A DNA stretch of 64,000 nt, taken from NCBI RefSeq assembly GCF_031755915.1, contig NC_083384.1:5045501-5109500 (forward strand), written 5' to 3'. Both the position numbers and the translations under genes were made by a program. Positions 11,511-21,712 of the stretch are shown one piece after another. Origin of the DNA: Ziziphus jujuba (taxonomy: Eukaryota > Streptophyta > Magnoliopsida > Rosales > Rhamnaceae). Each line of letters begins with the position of its first letter. Position 1 is the stretch's first letter. The notes under the pieces were generated by a model. That model saw nothing but the letters and a program-made list of their open reading frames with translations, searched no databases and was not told the origin of the DNA.

Positions 11511-12839
11511 ATGGCCAGAAATCCACCCTCTCTTCGCATTATTTCAGAGTGCTTTATCCAACCATATGATGTTGTTAGTAATTCACAACAATCCAAACAG
11601 CCATTCTACTTGACACCTTGGGATCTTGTATACATACATCCACGCTTCTTTGTCCAGCGCGGCCTTCTCTTCGCCAAATCTCCCCAGCCACATGATGATT
11701 TCATGGAAACCCTACTGGATAAGATCAAACACTCCTTATCCCTAGCCCTGGTTCATTTCTTCCCTCTAGCTGGCCGTCTTAAATCCATCAAAAACAAAAA
11801 CCCGCTTTCCTATTCCTTCTATGTGGATTGCAACGACAGTCCTGGTGCAAAATTCATCTACGGTGCGTTGGACAACACCACTGTATCAGATATCCTATCT
11901 TCAACCGATGTAACAGAAGAGTTGATATTACAATCCTTGTTTGATGATGATAGGACAGCCAATATTCACCTCCATGCAATGAGCTTGCTTACAGTCCATG
12001 TGACGGAGTTGGTGGATGGCGTGTTCATAGGGTGTGGAAGGAGTCACTTCCTTGCAGATGGCAACTCTTTCTGGCATTTCTTCAACATGTGGTCAGAGAT
12101 CTTTCAAGCACAAGATCAAGCTGAAGGGAATACTAATATTGCTAGTATTTCCATCTCACGTCCACCAGTCCTCGACCGTTGGTTTCCTGATGGTCACGGT
12201 CCACTTATAAATCTACCCTCCACCCCTTTCCATGATCTTGATTATCATCATGATGATCATGGTCATAAGCATGATTCTACTAAAATATGTGAAGCTCCCA
12301 AATTCAGGGTGAGAACCTTTCACTTCTCATCACAAGTAATAGCAAAGCTGAAAGCAAAGGCCAATTCAGAAGGCGAAACCAGCAAAATCTCATCCTTCCA
12401 ATCCTTATCTGCATTGGTATGGAGATGCATAACCAGGGTCCGCCGTTTACAACCTCATCAATCCACAACCTGCTTGGTACCTGTCAACACCAGATCGAAA
12501 CTAGAGCCGCCCTTATCTCAAGATTATTTTGGGAACTCGGTTGGTATCACAGTGACAATAACTACGGCAGGTGAGCTGGTGGGTGAGAATGGTCTTAGTC
12601 TGGCGGCATGGAAATTGCATCAGGTGTTGGTTAGCTACAACGACAAGGCGGTGCGCAAGGGGCTCGATGCTTGGCTTGAATCTCCGATGTTTCTAAACCC
12701 AGAAGCTGGAAGTCTTGATCCACACTGTGTGATGATAAATGGGTCGGCCAAATTCAACACATTTGGCAATGAGTTCGGGATGGGTAAAGCGTTGTCGATT
12801 TTGTTGGCTAGAAACACTGCCACCAGTGGAAAGATATAG
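11511..12839 (+). CDS. BAHD (HXXXD) acyltransferase, C-terminus frameshifted
   Basis: A 442-residue single-exon BAHD acyltransferase of the uncharacterised acetyltransferase At3g50280-like group. These cytosolic enzymes move an acyl group from acyl-CoA to an alcohol or amine. The catalytic HXXXD motif is HFLAD near residue 179. The second family motif, usually DFGWG, appears as NEFGMG near residue 421. The N-terminus (SECFIQPYDV, then FYLTPWDL) fits the group. The frame stops at 12837-12839. The conserved C-terminal tail (beginning REEGSVDLEVCLLP and ending at TGA 12944-12946) continues in another frame immediately downstream. About 30 final residues are therefore lost by a one- or two-base indel near 12832-12850. 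It is either a recent pseudogene or allele, or an assembly error. The substrate cannot be read from sequence. Confidence 0.9.
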   Translation: MARNPPSLRIISECFIQPYDVVSNSQQSKQPFYLTPWDLVYIHPRFFVQRGLLFAKSPQPHDDFMETLLDKIKHSLSLALVHFFPLAGRLKSIKNKNPLSYSFYVDCNDSPGAKFIYGALDNTTVSDILSSTDVTEELILQSLFDDDRTANIHLHAMSLLTVHVTELVDGVFIGCGRSHFLADGNSFWHFFNMWSEIFQAQDQAEGNTNIASISISRPPVLDRWFPDGHGPLINLPSTPFHDLDYHHDDHGHKHDSTKICEAPKFRVRTFHFSSQVIAKLKAKANSEGETSKISSFQSLSALVWRCITRVRRLQPHQSTTCLVPVNTRSKLEPPLSQDYFGNSVGITVTITTAGELVGENGLSLAAWKLHQVLVSYNDKAVRKGLDAWLESPMFLNPEAGSLDPHCVMINGSAKFNTFGNEFGMGKALSILLARNTATSGKI

Positions 12840-12946
12840 CCCACTATGGGAGGGAAGAGGGAAGCGTTGACTTGGAAGTCTGCCTTCTTCCGGATACTAT
12901 GTTTGGCCTTGAATCTGATCAAGAGTTCATGGAAGCTGCTTCGTGA
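12840..12946 (+). pseudogene. frameshifted C-terminal tail of the BAHD gene
   Basis: Read in the shifted frame, this segment encodes the typical C-terminal BAHD tail (SVDLEVCLLPDTMFGLESD, then a stop at 12944-12946). Its preservation means the indel is recent or artefactual. Confidence 0.8.
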
Positions 12947-13564
12947 TACATGTGTTTGAACTAATATATAAACTTTTCCCCATCAAATGTTTGAATAAGC
13001 AATGTTATTATTATTGTTATTATTATTTAACTGTATAATTATCGTCTATTTTATTTTCTTTATTTCGTTAATTTGTTGTCCTGACTAGTTCCGTTACAAG
13101 TGAAATTGTGTACAATTTATGTATATTATTTCTTAAATTCAAATTTTTTTACAATAATATTCAATGCTTAAATTCGCTGTTTTGAGTACCACGATATCTC
13201 CTTTTTTTTATTATCGTTTATAATGAAGTTTCTAATTGTAAACAAAAAAGTTGCCATCGAGGAATATCTTTACAATTAGATTGAGTAGATATATTTAGAT
13301 ATGGATATGAGGAACCTAAAACAGGAACTATTAAAACAGCAAACTATTACTTTAATATATATGCAATAGTTATTCTGTCAGGATTTATATAAGTTGAGAT
13401 GATAGCATCACTGGTATATATATATACAACTACTTAAAAATTAGAAAAGTATTGACTTTATTATTATTTTTTTCCCATAACGTGTGCCTTTTATTTCTTT
13501 TTTTTTTTTTTAATTTAAATTTATTTGCTAAACTGAAATTTATATTTTTAAACTAAAACATACA
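12947..13564. other. intergenic, AT-rich
   Basis: No gene or RNA recognised. A short ATT/GTT-rich run is at about 13000-13027 and a poly-T run at 13497-13512. Confidence 0.5.
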
Positions 13565-13730
13565 TGTGAGATCCCACATCAGTTGGAAAATGAAACGAAG
13601 TATGATTTATAAGCGTGTGGATATTTTTCCCTTGTAGATGCGTTTTAAACGCGTGAGGATTAAGTTGTAAGAGGATTCCCTATGTCCAAAACGGACAATA
13701 TCTACATGCAGGTGGTCTGGGCCATTACCA
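13565..13730 (+). repeat. TRIM-type LTR (5' LTR, about 166 bp)
   Basis: It starts TGTGAGATCCCACATC. It continues with the block typical of a widespread plant short LTR retroelement: CTTATAAG-like segment, GCGTTTTAAACGCGTGAGG, then GGACAATATCT and GGGCCATTACCA at its end. A primer-binding site (AGTATCAGAGC) follows directly. No second LTR is present downstream. Confidence 0.7.
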
Positions 13731-14090
13731 TTAGTATCAGAGCAAGTACCCGGATCGGTATAAACGGGTATGGTATCAGAGCAAGTATTCGGATCGGTGT
13801 GCGAACAAGTACCTGGATCGGGTATGGTATCAGAGCAAGTATCCGGATCGGTGTGCGAGCAAGTACCTGGATCGGTGTGCCAACAAGTACCCGGATCGGT
13901 GGCTTATAAACGGGTATGGTATCAGAGCAAGTACCCGGATCGGTGTGTCAACGAGCGGGTATAGTATCAGAGCAAGTACCCGGATCGGTGGCTTATAAAC
14001 GGGTATGGTATCAGAGCAAGTACCCGGATCGGTGTGCCAATAAGGACAATGTAAAACCAAGAAATTGATGGGGGATGCAGATATCGAAAA
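13731..14090 (+). repeat. tandem array of a TRIM internal domain with repeated primer sites
   Basis: The core AGCAAGTACCCGGATCGGTG or a close variant occurs about nine times between 13740 and 14036. At least six units include GGTATCAGAGC or a one-base variant, the primer-binding site. Unit lengths vary (about 22, 43 and 54 bp), so several orders of duplication are mixed. The last unit runs into GCCAATAAGGACAATG and a G-rich GATGGGGGATGC, matching the right part of a TRIM internal domain, but no 3' LTR follows. Long open frames here are by-products of the repeats. Confidence 0.8.
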
Positions 14091-14611
14091 GGTTAGGAAA
14101 AGGCAATTTTTAAATCTACATATTGTTTTTAGCTCCATCGATATTTGCTTCTCTTCTTCTATGTATATGTCTATCTTATAACAAGCAAACACACAGAAAA
14201 CCTTAGAGATATGTATATTAGTGCGTTTCAGGTTCATGAATTAATTATAAAGTCGACCATGTTTCAGCCTATGCAATCTTCCTTCCTTCGCTTCTTGGTT
14301 TATTTTTTCTTTTCTTTTTTGTTTATGTTCTGATTCTTGGAGTCCTTTTACGCCTTGAGATCAAGTATAGCAGCTTTAATTTAGCATAGTTGGCTATTTA
14401 TATCTTTCTTTTTTTAAGGTATATAAAACGCATACATTTTATGTATACAGAGGGCTTAAAAGAGCTTAATTAGTCCCAAGAACTAGGAAAAAGGATTCCT
14501 GGAAAAGAACATATGCAATGGAAAGATTAATCAAGAAAAAAGGAAGAAAGGTACAATAATTAAGTTTATATATATATATATATATATAAGCCCAACGAGA
14601 TTATACAAGAA

Positions 14612-14643
<32 letters not shown>

Positions 14644-15955
14644 GGATGCATAATCAACGTCAGGACTCATCGACTAATTAAAGGTACGTTTTTTTGTTTT
14701 TTGGGCAATAAATTAAGTTATAATTCAGTAAACACAATATATTTCTCTCACATGATGTAACTTCTCATAACTCTTACATGATGTGTGGTATAACCGCGGC
14801 TATATACAATATTATGATATTCTTTTGTCTACTACTTTCTTAATTTATATACCAGTATTTATTGCCATCTTCCAGCTGTAGCTACTATGTATTGAGTATT
14901 CACAATATTAATAAGAATATTGTGATGCATATGAATTTTACGATCCATGAAGACAAGTAAAAAACCCATTTGATTGTAGAAATATCTTGCGTTTTTTATA
15001 AGTTGGACTTAAATAAAATTATGTAAAATTTATGCATTTTATAACTTATAAATATTTGTTGGATGCATTTTGATCTAATATATATATATATATATATATA
15101 TTTTCTATTATAATTTGATAGATAAGAGATATTCATCCAGGTTGAAATTTGAAATTTAAATTTGAAAATGTAGTTTCATTAAATAAAACTTAGATAGTTT
15201 ATGTGGTTATAAAAAATGGTTTAGCAATTCACATTATTAACGACAAAAAAAGAAGAAAAGAAAAAAGAAAGTCTAATTCCTTTGATATCCCTGTGAAAAA
15301 CAAGGCGTAACACCACAGGCCGGCCATTAGTTTTGTTTTTTCATATAAAAAAAAGTTTGTTAATTTGTAGGTCAACCTGTTCTAGACTATATATATATAT
15401 ATATATATATATGAAAGAATAAAATAATATATGTTGTCCGGCCTATTAATCTTCTAATTTCTTTGTTTTTTTGATAGATATTAATTTTCTTACTAAACTA
15501 TGTTTGAAAAGTATTTTTGGTTTCATACCCTTTGAAGTCAAACTTTACCTTTCCGAAAACAAAAAAACATTGTTATTTGATTTCACAAACAATGAAAAGA
15601 AAACACTTTCAGCTACGTCTTGTTGACTTCAATATGTTTTCTATTTGAAAGCAAAAATGTTTCAAATTATTTATTTACAAATACGAAGTTGTGTTTACTG
15701 TTCATTTTTTTTTTTTTTTAAATCTTAAAAGTATAATTTAATATCTAATTATCTAATAAATTCCAAGTATTCTAGTCCCAAACCAAACTGCGTGGGCAGT
15801 GTAGTAATTTTCTAGTAGAATCAGGGGTTGATTTACTCTCATCAAATTCTCTCAGATAAAGCTTCGAGAAAAAGCTCCAAAGTACTTTTGGCCGGTGTTA
15901 GTGTTCGGACCAGAAGTAATTCACATATACGGAATTAGAATAAATGTCCGAGGGC
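14091..15955. repeat. intergenic with several TA microsatellites
   Basis: (TA)n tracts lie at about 14569-14588, 14612-14637, 15078-15101 and 15390-15411, plus a poly-T run near 15706-15719. No gene or RNA is recognised. The last 150 bases before the thioredoxin leader probably contain its promoter, but no clear TATA box can be assigned. Confidence 0.5.
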
Positions 15956-16029
15956 TCTTACGTAATTCTGTGATCTAAGAAACAACAACGTACACTGATT
16001 TCATACACCATCGACCATCCGTTGGGTTT

Positions 16030-16034
16030 ATTCA

Positions 16035-16065
<31 letters not shown>

Positions 16066-16066
16066 A
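16030..16066 (+). promoter_or_regulatory. CT-repeat in the thioredoxin leader
   Basis: An uninterrupted CT run of about 14 units lies some 870 bases upstream of the ATG, in the region expected to be the first, non-coding exon. Pyrimidine-rich CT leaders are common near plant transcription starts. A donor-like AAAAG|GTGAAA at 16237 could end this exon. Confidence 0.45.
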
Positions 16067-16936
16067 AATCGTCGTCGTGATTTTCTTTCTTTCTGTTCGG
16101 AAAACCTATCTCCTTGCGACGTCGTTTTCCACTGTTTCGTCGTCATTTTGTCGAACATTTGGTTCTTGGATTTGCAGTTTTTCAACATTCTAATGGTAGA
16201 TTTCTAGCGCAATTTGATCGATCTTACTCTTAAAAGGTGAAAAATTAGCGCCCTTTTTTTTTTTTTTTTTCATGAATGGTATTTCTGTAATTTCGTTTAT
16301 TGCTTGGTGAACAATTTTTGATGATGTTTTGGTTTAGGGTTATTACATTTACGATGCGAATTCCTAATCTTCATTGAAATTTGTTTGATTTGTTGGCCGC
16401 AATTTTTGGATAAAGAAATGGAATTGTAATTCTCAAAGTTTGGATTTTTGAAATTTAAATTATCATTTTTTACTTTTTGTTCATGGGGGCTTGATTGATT
16501 AAACCTTCGCAGTGTTCCTTTTCATTTCCCCCCTCGCCCTCCCTTTGTATCCCTTTTTTGGAATCAAAATGTTTTTTTTTTTTTTTTCTTCCTCTGTTTT
16601 TGAGCAAAGGAATATAAATTAATGTGTATAGTAGATACATGGAAGACAAACTATTTTAACTTCTCTTCCATTCCTTTTTCTTTCTCGAAAAGTAAAAATT
16701 TGTATATTTATTTATTTGTTTTATTTTATTTTATTTTATTTTCACTTTTTCTTGTTTTGCTTGGTGTTTTTTTCTCTTTGGGGCAGGGTCGATCTGGTTT
16801 TATTGTATTTGTGTTTACTTTCCTATGTTGTGGAAAGCATTATCAGCATCCATATTCTGTTTATCTGATAAAATTGATAATTTTTTTCGATTTTCAGGGT
16901 ACTGTTCTATCACTACTTGGCTTTCTAAATATCAGT

Positions 16937-19156
16937 ATGGGACTTTGTGTGGCCAAGGTTAGTGCTTTTTGAGCCACTCATTAGTTTTGTAGTTATTGGT
17001 TGTTGGTTTTAGAACATATGAGGTTTAGAACATTGTCTGTATTGCCATTCTAGGTAACCATGCTTGTGAAGTTAGTATAGGTAGCTCACAGATTACTTTT
17101 GAAGTGTCCAAATGTCACAAAAGATTTTAATAGAGTTGGTTGTTTAATTCCATGAGGAAAGATACCCAAGCATAAAATCATTTTTGTCTCTTGGAATATG
17201 ATAATCTGACCTTGAGCTGCTTTAGATAATCAACCACAAATGTTTTAGATAATTGAGCTACGAAAGATAGAGATGATTGGAAGAATTTAATTTGAGGGAA
17301 ATGGACGATAATGTGAGCAGTTGGTCTATGCATGATTAAAATGATACTTAAATTATAGAGCGACAGACACTGAATGGCACTGCCTGATGGGAATTGAAAG
17401 AATTGCGTTACTTTTGTTGTTGTTACATGCTTGTAAATGAAAATATAAGGCGTTGTTAAATGAATAACTCAAAATATTATTTCTTTTTCTTTGCTGTGTA
17501 ATGTCTTATATTTAAGACTAGCCTTTTGCAAGCTGTTTTGGAAATGTTGTGCAATAACTAAACTTTCATGGATACTGAAAGCATGCACAAGTGTACTCTC
17601 CTGTAGCAATTTTTTTTTTTTTTTTTTTCTGCCCCCAGTCTATTAAGAGTTTTCTTACCTTTTAAGTCATCTGACTAGTTTTGACAATGATACTTGTAGC
17701 CCCTAACTGATGGAGAGGATTCTGATCATCATTTTGAGTTTGCTGGTGGAAAGGTGAGCCTTATCACCACCAAAGAAAGTTGGGATCAAAAGCTGGAAGA
17801 AGCAAAAAGGGATGGCAAAATCGTAAGCTTTTTATCATATATGCTTTCTTTGCCTTTTATTTTTCTAGAAGGTTACCCTAAATATGTTTGTGTTGTTGTA
17901 ACCACATTGCATTTACGAGTCTGGCTCTGGTGCACATTATTTTGATTAGGATTTGCACAAATTTTAAATTGATTGTTGTTTGTCTCATTTCTGGTAAACC
18001 TCTCATGGCTGAAGTGGCGGACCCAATTTGCTTGGTTATTAGACTATGTTGCTGTTACAGTTCAAGATTTGGTGTAGATGGATTGTGTTGCATAAAATTT
18101 GACCAATTTGCTAATAAATTGTTCTAATATCTTCTGGTAAATCATTTTGTGGATGCATGGACAGATACATAGCCATTATCAGTACCCTTAAATTGTTTTA
18201 AGTTTGTTCCAATAAAAGACTCATAAGAGGACTCTTAAATTGTAATGTGATACTTAGAGCATTGATTGATACATAATTTCTCATCAGTTTGGCCTGAATA
18301 TTCTGCTTATTTTTAAGTATTTATGAGTGCTTCATATTAATAATTTGCTTACGTATGATAGGTGGTTGCAAACTTCAGTGCAACCTGGTGTGGTCCTTGC
18401 AAGATGATTGCACCACTATTCAGCGAGTTATCCGAGAAACATCCTTCTCTAATGTTCCTTCTAATTGATGTCGATGAATTGACCGTAAGTGGAAAAAGTA
18501 AAATTTTAATTGAGTAAAATAAGTTGGTGCAATTTTGACATTTCTTGCTTTTGATAACCCATATAATTTTGCTGAGGGGTTTTCCTCAGATGCCAAAAAC
18601 TGAATAGTAGTCTGATTAGAGCTTTACTGTTAAATCTGAAGATTTATTATATACTTATTACAGGGCATTGTTCTGTTGTTTATTGTTACTTTTTGAATGA
18701 TTTTCTGTTCTGGAAACGCTGAAAATGAAAACAGTATGAGAAGATCCAGCCACACTTAGTTTTCATAAATTAGAAGAAATTTTTGTCTGGCGAGAACAAT
18801 TGGTTATAAAATCTTTCTTTATGCTTGAAAATGGAGACTAGAGAAAAAATTGGAAACTATAGCTGAAAAAATCCTATTTAATTTATGCAAGGTACAGTTT
18901 AAGCTCATTGGATGATCAGTACATCCGACTATGGTATTAGGTGCATTATTGAATAATCGTAGTTCATTAATGTTGTACTTTTTTAATATTTTGTATGGTG
19001 CAGGAGTTCAGTACTTCATGGGATATCAAAGCAACTCCAACTTTTTTCTTCCTCCGAGATGGGCAACAAGTTGACAAGCTTGTGGGAGCCAACAAACCTG
19101 AGTTGGAGAAGAAAATAACTGCTATTGTAGATTCACTTTCCCGGTTCCAGAAATGA
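16937..19156 (+). CDS. TRXH9: h-type thioredoxin, h9-like (subgroup III), 4 coding exons
   Basis: Coding exons are 16937-16957, 17700-17822, 18362-18484 and 19004-19156. All have GT-AG borders and join in frame to 139 residues. The exon carrying the ATG starts at about 16898, after a TTTTCAG acceptor, so an upstream leader exon exists. The redox centre is WCGPC in exon 18362-18484, with the cis-Pro in KATPTFFF. It reduces disulfides of target proteins in the cytosol or at membranes. The N-terminus MGLCVAK keeps Gly2 and Cys4, the myristoylation and palmitoylation pair known from Arabidopsis thioredoxin h9. Membrane anchoring is therefore likely, as an inference from the family. Length and the N-terminal extension before the fold ([16 protein letters not shown]) fit subgroup III. 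A stray copy of exon 17700-17822 occurs at 21151. Confidence 0.95.
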
Positions 19157-20165
19157 CTGTTTTTTCTGGTTTCTAAGTTATTTAGAGGTCATCAATTGTT
19201 GCTTCGTCCACTGTAATTTTCCAGATGCGGTTGTGTGAATTTGTTTGTTACTTGGCCTTGCCATGTAAATATTCTTAATTGCACAATAATTTTTCATTTT
19301 TACAACGCTTTTGGATCTTCAAAAATTTTGGATTTATATGGAGTTCTGTGGGTTTTGGTTTCCCATTTTATGCTTTTTTTAAATCTTCTCCTCATCCTTA
19401 TATATAATTGACGGGGATTTTCATAGGGGTTCTTGCATCCCTGGAAGTTCTATTCTCCTCGCTTTCCTTGTGAGTGGGAAAAAAGGAAAAAAGTTTAGTT
19501 TTTAAATATATTGAATTGGAGATGTCTGACTTCATACGGAGGACAAGATGATGCTAGCTACTCGAGATGTCCTGCTGTAGGACACAGCCATGGTTATATG
19601 TTGATGTCTCAAGTTTTTGAAATTAATTGATAGATGACTAACACTACTAGTCTTCATTACCATTATAAAATTCCTAATAATCTCACTTGTTAATCTCCTT
19701 TTGTCTCAGATTATTACAAAGTGAGCCACCCCAACAACCAGTACCGTGAATGGTCCAACTTCTAGTCCAATACCATCCCGTCTGGACCCCAGAAACTTGT
19801 TTCCATCAACATGTCTGGTTCAGCAGCCTACTCAATTAGGGTCATTTGAACTGTAGGCATTTATTTTCTCATTGCTAATCCATTTCCCGTTAGAAATTAT
19901 ATTACCATATATCTAACTAACATGAGAGGACAAATTAAGGAATAAAAAGCAAATAAATAAATATAATAAAATAAAATAAAAGATGTTAGGAATGGATATG
20001 TTAGCAGATTGGGCTGACCAACAAAAGAGTTTTGCAATTGTTGCTCTGCAACAAGATAACTGCTTCCCTCATCACCCTTCAAACTTTCTCTTTGCATATC
20101 TCTCTATTTGCAACTCCAGAACTTCCCTGACCATTTTTGAACTCTTACTCTTCACCTTTCAAACC
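19157..20165. other. thioredoxin 3' region and intergenic
   Basis: The first 150-200 bases are presumably thioredoxin 3' UTR. The remainder is AT-rich with no recognised gene. An AAATAAA-rich stretch at 19945-19980 precedes the NLR remnant. Confidence 0.5.
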
Positions 20166-20960
20166 ATGGCTGCTGAACTGGCTGGTGGAGCTTTCCACTC
20201 TGCTTCCCTTCAGCTGTTGTTTGATAGGATGGCTTCTCAGCAGGTCGTCGACTTTGTTAGTGGAAACTAACTCGTTGATGGGCTGCTCAACAAGTCGAAG
20301 ATCATGATATTGTCTGTTAATGGAGAGCTGAAATGTGAGGTAGTGGCTTGTGGAGCTCAACAAGGCAATCTACAATGCAGAGGATTGGGTGCCTGAGATT
20401 GACACTGAAGCTTTGCGATTCGAGCTTGAAGGTGAATCGAAATGAATAAAATCTAAAGTACTAAACTTCAACTTCTTTTCATGTTGTTTCACTATTAAGA
20501 AAGTAAGACTACGATGGTGGAGATCCTTAATACACTAGAGGATATTGTGAAACAAAAAGATCACCTTAGTTTGAAGGAGGGTGTTGAAAATAAACCTTCA
20601 CCTAGAGCACTACCAGCTCTTGGAGAAGAACCTGCTATTTATGGCAGCATATACAAAGAGGTCAGTGTTCAGACTTTGCTGAAAGATAGCGGTATAGGTG
20701 GAAGCATGATATCTGTGATTTCAATTGTTGGCATGGGTGGGATTGGAAAGCCAACTCTCGCTCAACTTGTTTACAATAATCCCAGTGTGAGGGAAAACTT
20801 TGGCCTCCATGCGTTTATTACAGCATCTGATGATTTTGATGTTTACGGATTAATAAAAAGAATTATTGAAGCATTAACCTACCAATAATGTCACATTACA
20901 ATATCGACTCAATTGAAGGAGGTTTTGAATGAGAAGCTATGATCAGATTCTTCATTTCTG
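20166..20960 (+). pseudogene. CNL-type NLR remnant (CC and start of NB-ARC)
   Basis: It opens with the classic CC-domain start of CNL resistance proteins (MAAELAGGAFHSASLQLLFD). A stop at 20268-20270 and frameshifts follow, and CC pieces (EIDTEALRFELEGE) persist near 20390. A second open piece (20514-20888) has the NB-ARC start: SVISIVGMGGIGKPTLAQLVY, where the P-loop GKTT has become GKPT. It then continues through DDFDVYGLIKRIIEAL. The frame ends in a stop at 20886-20888, and no RNBS, GLPL, MHD or LRR region follows. Intact members are intracellular immune receptors. This one is a truncated pseudogene. Confidence 0.88.
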
Positions 20961-21150
20961 TTTTTGTAGGAGAGAGGCCATTTTGTAGCACGAATTCCTC
21001 TCCAATTACAAGCTATGAAAATTCATTTCTGTTTCTGGTGTGTGAGCTCTCTACTTTTGGTGCATGGCCTTGGTCTATTGCATCTCTACATCCCCAGAAT
21101 AAGCTATTTATTTCAGATGTTTAAGTTTCTGAGGATGGAATGACTTCTAG

Positions 21151-21275
21151 CCTTTAATTGATGGAGATGGGTTGCGATCATAATTTTTACTTTTGAGTTT
21201 GATAATGGGAAGGTCGGCCTCATAAGCAACAAAACCAAAGAAAACTGGTATCAAATGCTAGAAGAAGCAAGCCGA
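21151..21275 (+). pseudogene. stray copy of thioredoxin exon 3
   Basis: After an acceptor-like CTTCTAG, the sequence follows thioredoxin exon 17700-17822: a TAATTGATGGAGA segment, then GATCATAATTTT, TTTGAGTTTG, GGGAAGGT, CTCAT, ACCAAAGAAA and GAAGAAGCAA in the same order. It has small indels and substitutions. The acceptor side also resembles the end of the preceding intron, so the copy came from genomic DNA, not from a spliced transcript. It cannot encode a thioredoxin, because the WCGPC exon is missing. Confidence 0.8.
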
Positions 21276-21495
21276 ATCTTCAAAGGAAAGATTATTGAGA
21301 ATCTTCAAATTAATATTTGGACATTTCAAAAACTGGGTGTGGGCTGCTTCTAATATTGCTAACCATGTTATATTACATTGTGACAATGGCAAAGCAGTCT
21401 CTTAGCAGTCTCTGCTCTACATTAACATATATGGTCAGTGTTTGTTGCACTTGATATTTTAAAGTTGACTGATTTTTTATTTGTTTTTGCGGCAG

Positions 21496-21712
21496 AAGAA
21501 ACGTAATAATCTAAAGGACTTTTCAAATGTTGCAAGGTCTATGGGTGTTACACACTTCCTCATATTGTCAAAAACTGAATCTGCAGCACACTTGAGGGTT
21601 GCAAGAACACCAACAAGGCCCAACATACATGACTACTCTTAGGAAGTCGATGTTGCTAATTCCAAATTGCGACCAAGATGTCCTCAAACGTCTTTTCAAA
21701 AATCCACCCTTG
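21496..21712 (+). pseudogene. single-exon fragment of a Peter Pan-like (PPAN/SSF1, Brix) gene
   Basis: Between a GGCAG acceptor and a TTG|GTAAC donor lies one exon-like block with the Peter Pan signature KKRNNLKDFSNVARSMGV, then THFLILSKTES and LRVARTP. A frame change and a stop (21640) occur before DVANSKLRPRCPQ. Intact Peter Pan proteins are nucleolar Brix-domain factors for 60S ribosome assembly. Neighbouring exons are not visible, so this is an isolated genomic fragment. Confidence 0.8.

Noticed and set aside
13735..14040. Possible CRISPR-like array
   Set aside because: The repeats are directly tandem with no unique spacers, unit lengths vary, and the flanks are a plant TRIM LTR in a plant genome.
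13682..14237. Overlapping open frames on both strands (75, 64 and 135 codons) with repetitive Ser/Arg/Ile patterns
   Set aside because: They are translations of the TRIM-derived tandem array. Repeat units whose length is a multiple of three keep frames open on both strands without implying a gene.
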